From assembly GCF_019247615.1 (NCBI RefSeq), contig NZ_JAFBAT010000075.1, forward strand, positions 1 to 48,863: a stretch of DNA of 48,863 nt, given 5' to 3'. The translations under genes were made by a program, and so were the position numbers. Below, piece by piece: positions 48,746 to 48,863 of the stretch; position 1 is the stretch's first letter, and each line of letters starts with the position of its first letter. Below the pieces are notes generated by a model, which made no database searches, had not been told where the DNA came from, and saw nothing but the letters and a program-made list of their open reading frames with translations. The DNA is from Mycobacterium sp. (GTDB lineage Bacteria; Actinomycetota; Actinomycetes; Mycobacteriales; Mycobacteriaceae).

Positions 48746-48793
48746 CGGCCCTGAAACCGGCGCTGAAACGGCTGCGCGGTGGGCCAATTCGCC

Positions 48794-48863
48794 CTATCGC
48801 AGCTTGGGCAGGACGTTGGCACGATAGAAATCGATTGCGGCGACGGGGTCTCGCTGAGGGAAA
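48794..48863 (-). CDS. Partial CDS, C-terminus only (possibly F420-dependent dehydrogenase of the Rv0132c/fgd2 type, from synteny)
   Basis: Reverse-strand translation ...PQRDPVAAIDFYRANVLPKLR*; lies beyond fadE1 as Rv0132c does in Mtb. Confidence 0.45.
   Translation of the reverse strand, partial: FPQRDPVAAIDFYRANVLPKLR

Overview
High-GC mycobacterial chromosome window. No rRNA, tRNA, CRISPR array or transposase was recognised. The backbone follows M. tuberculosis Rv0110-Rv0132c from memory: rhomboid protease, acyltransferase, L,D-transpeptidase, oxcA/fadD7, fusA2, F420-type oxidoreductase, pepA, treS-mak, fbpC, htdZ, fadE1, and a trailing partial CDS that may be fgd2. Several accessory blocks interrupt it. 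(1) About 1.5-13.9 kb: a ten-gene divergent catabolic cluster (beta-propeller lactonase-like, GntR/UTRA regulator, acyl-CoA ligase, SDRs, Rieske oxygenase, LLM flavin oxidoreductase, Baeyer-Villiger-type monooxygenase, CaiB/BaiF CoA-transferase), with two near-identical GTC-CA-GAC inverted repeats in the divergent promoter region. (2) About 16.9-19.3 kb: an M-box (Mg2+) riboswitch-like leader, a small ORF, and an NRAMP-like transporter that lacks the canonical DPGN and MPH motifs. (3) About 36.3-41.5 kb: a PE-PPE pair and an EfeUO-fusion/EfeB iron uptake operon, each preceded by an IdeR-box-like sequence. (4) About 41.5-43.7 kb: a MarR-ABC efflux operon with a promoter palindrome. (5) About 46.3-48.7 kb: a GAF-ANTAR protein, a Mn-catalase and a hemerythrin; the last two have SigF-like promoters. 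The best discovery candidates are the catabolic regulon, the M-box/NRAMP unit, the iron-boxed PE-PPE plus Efe locus, and the oxcA-fadD7 oxalate pair. All calls come from reading translations and motifs by eye. No database search was run.
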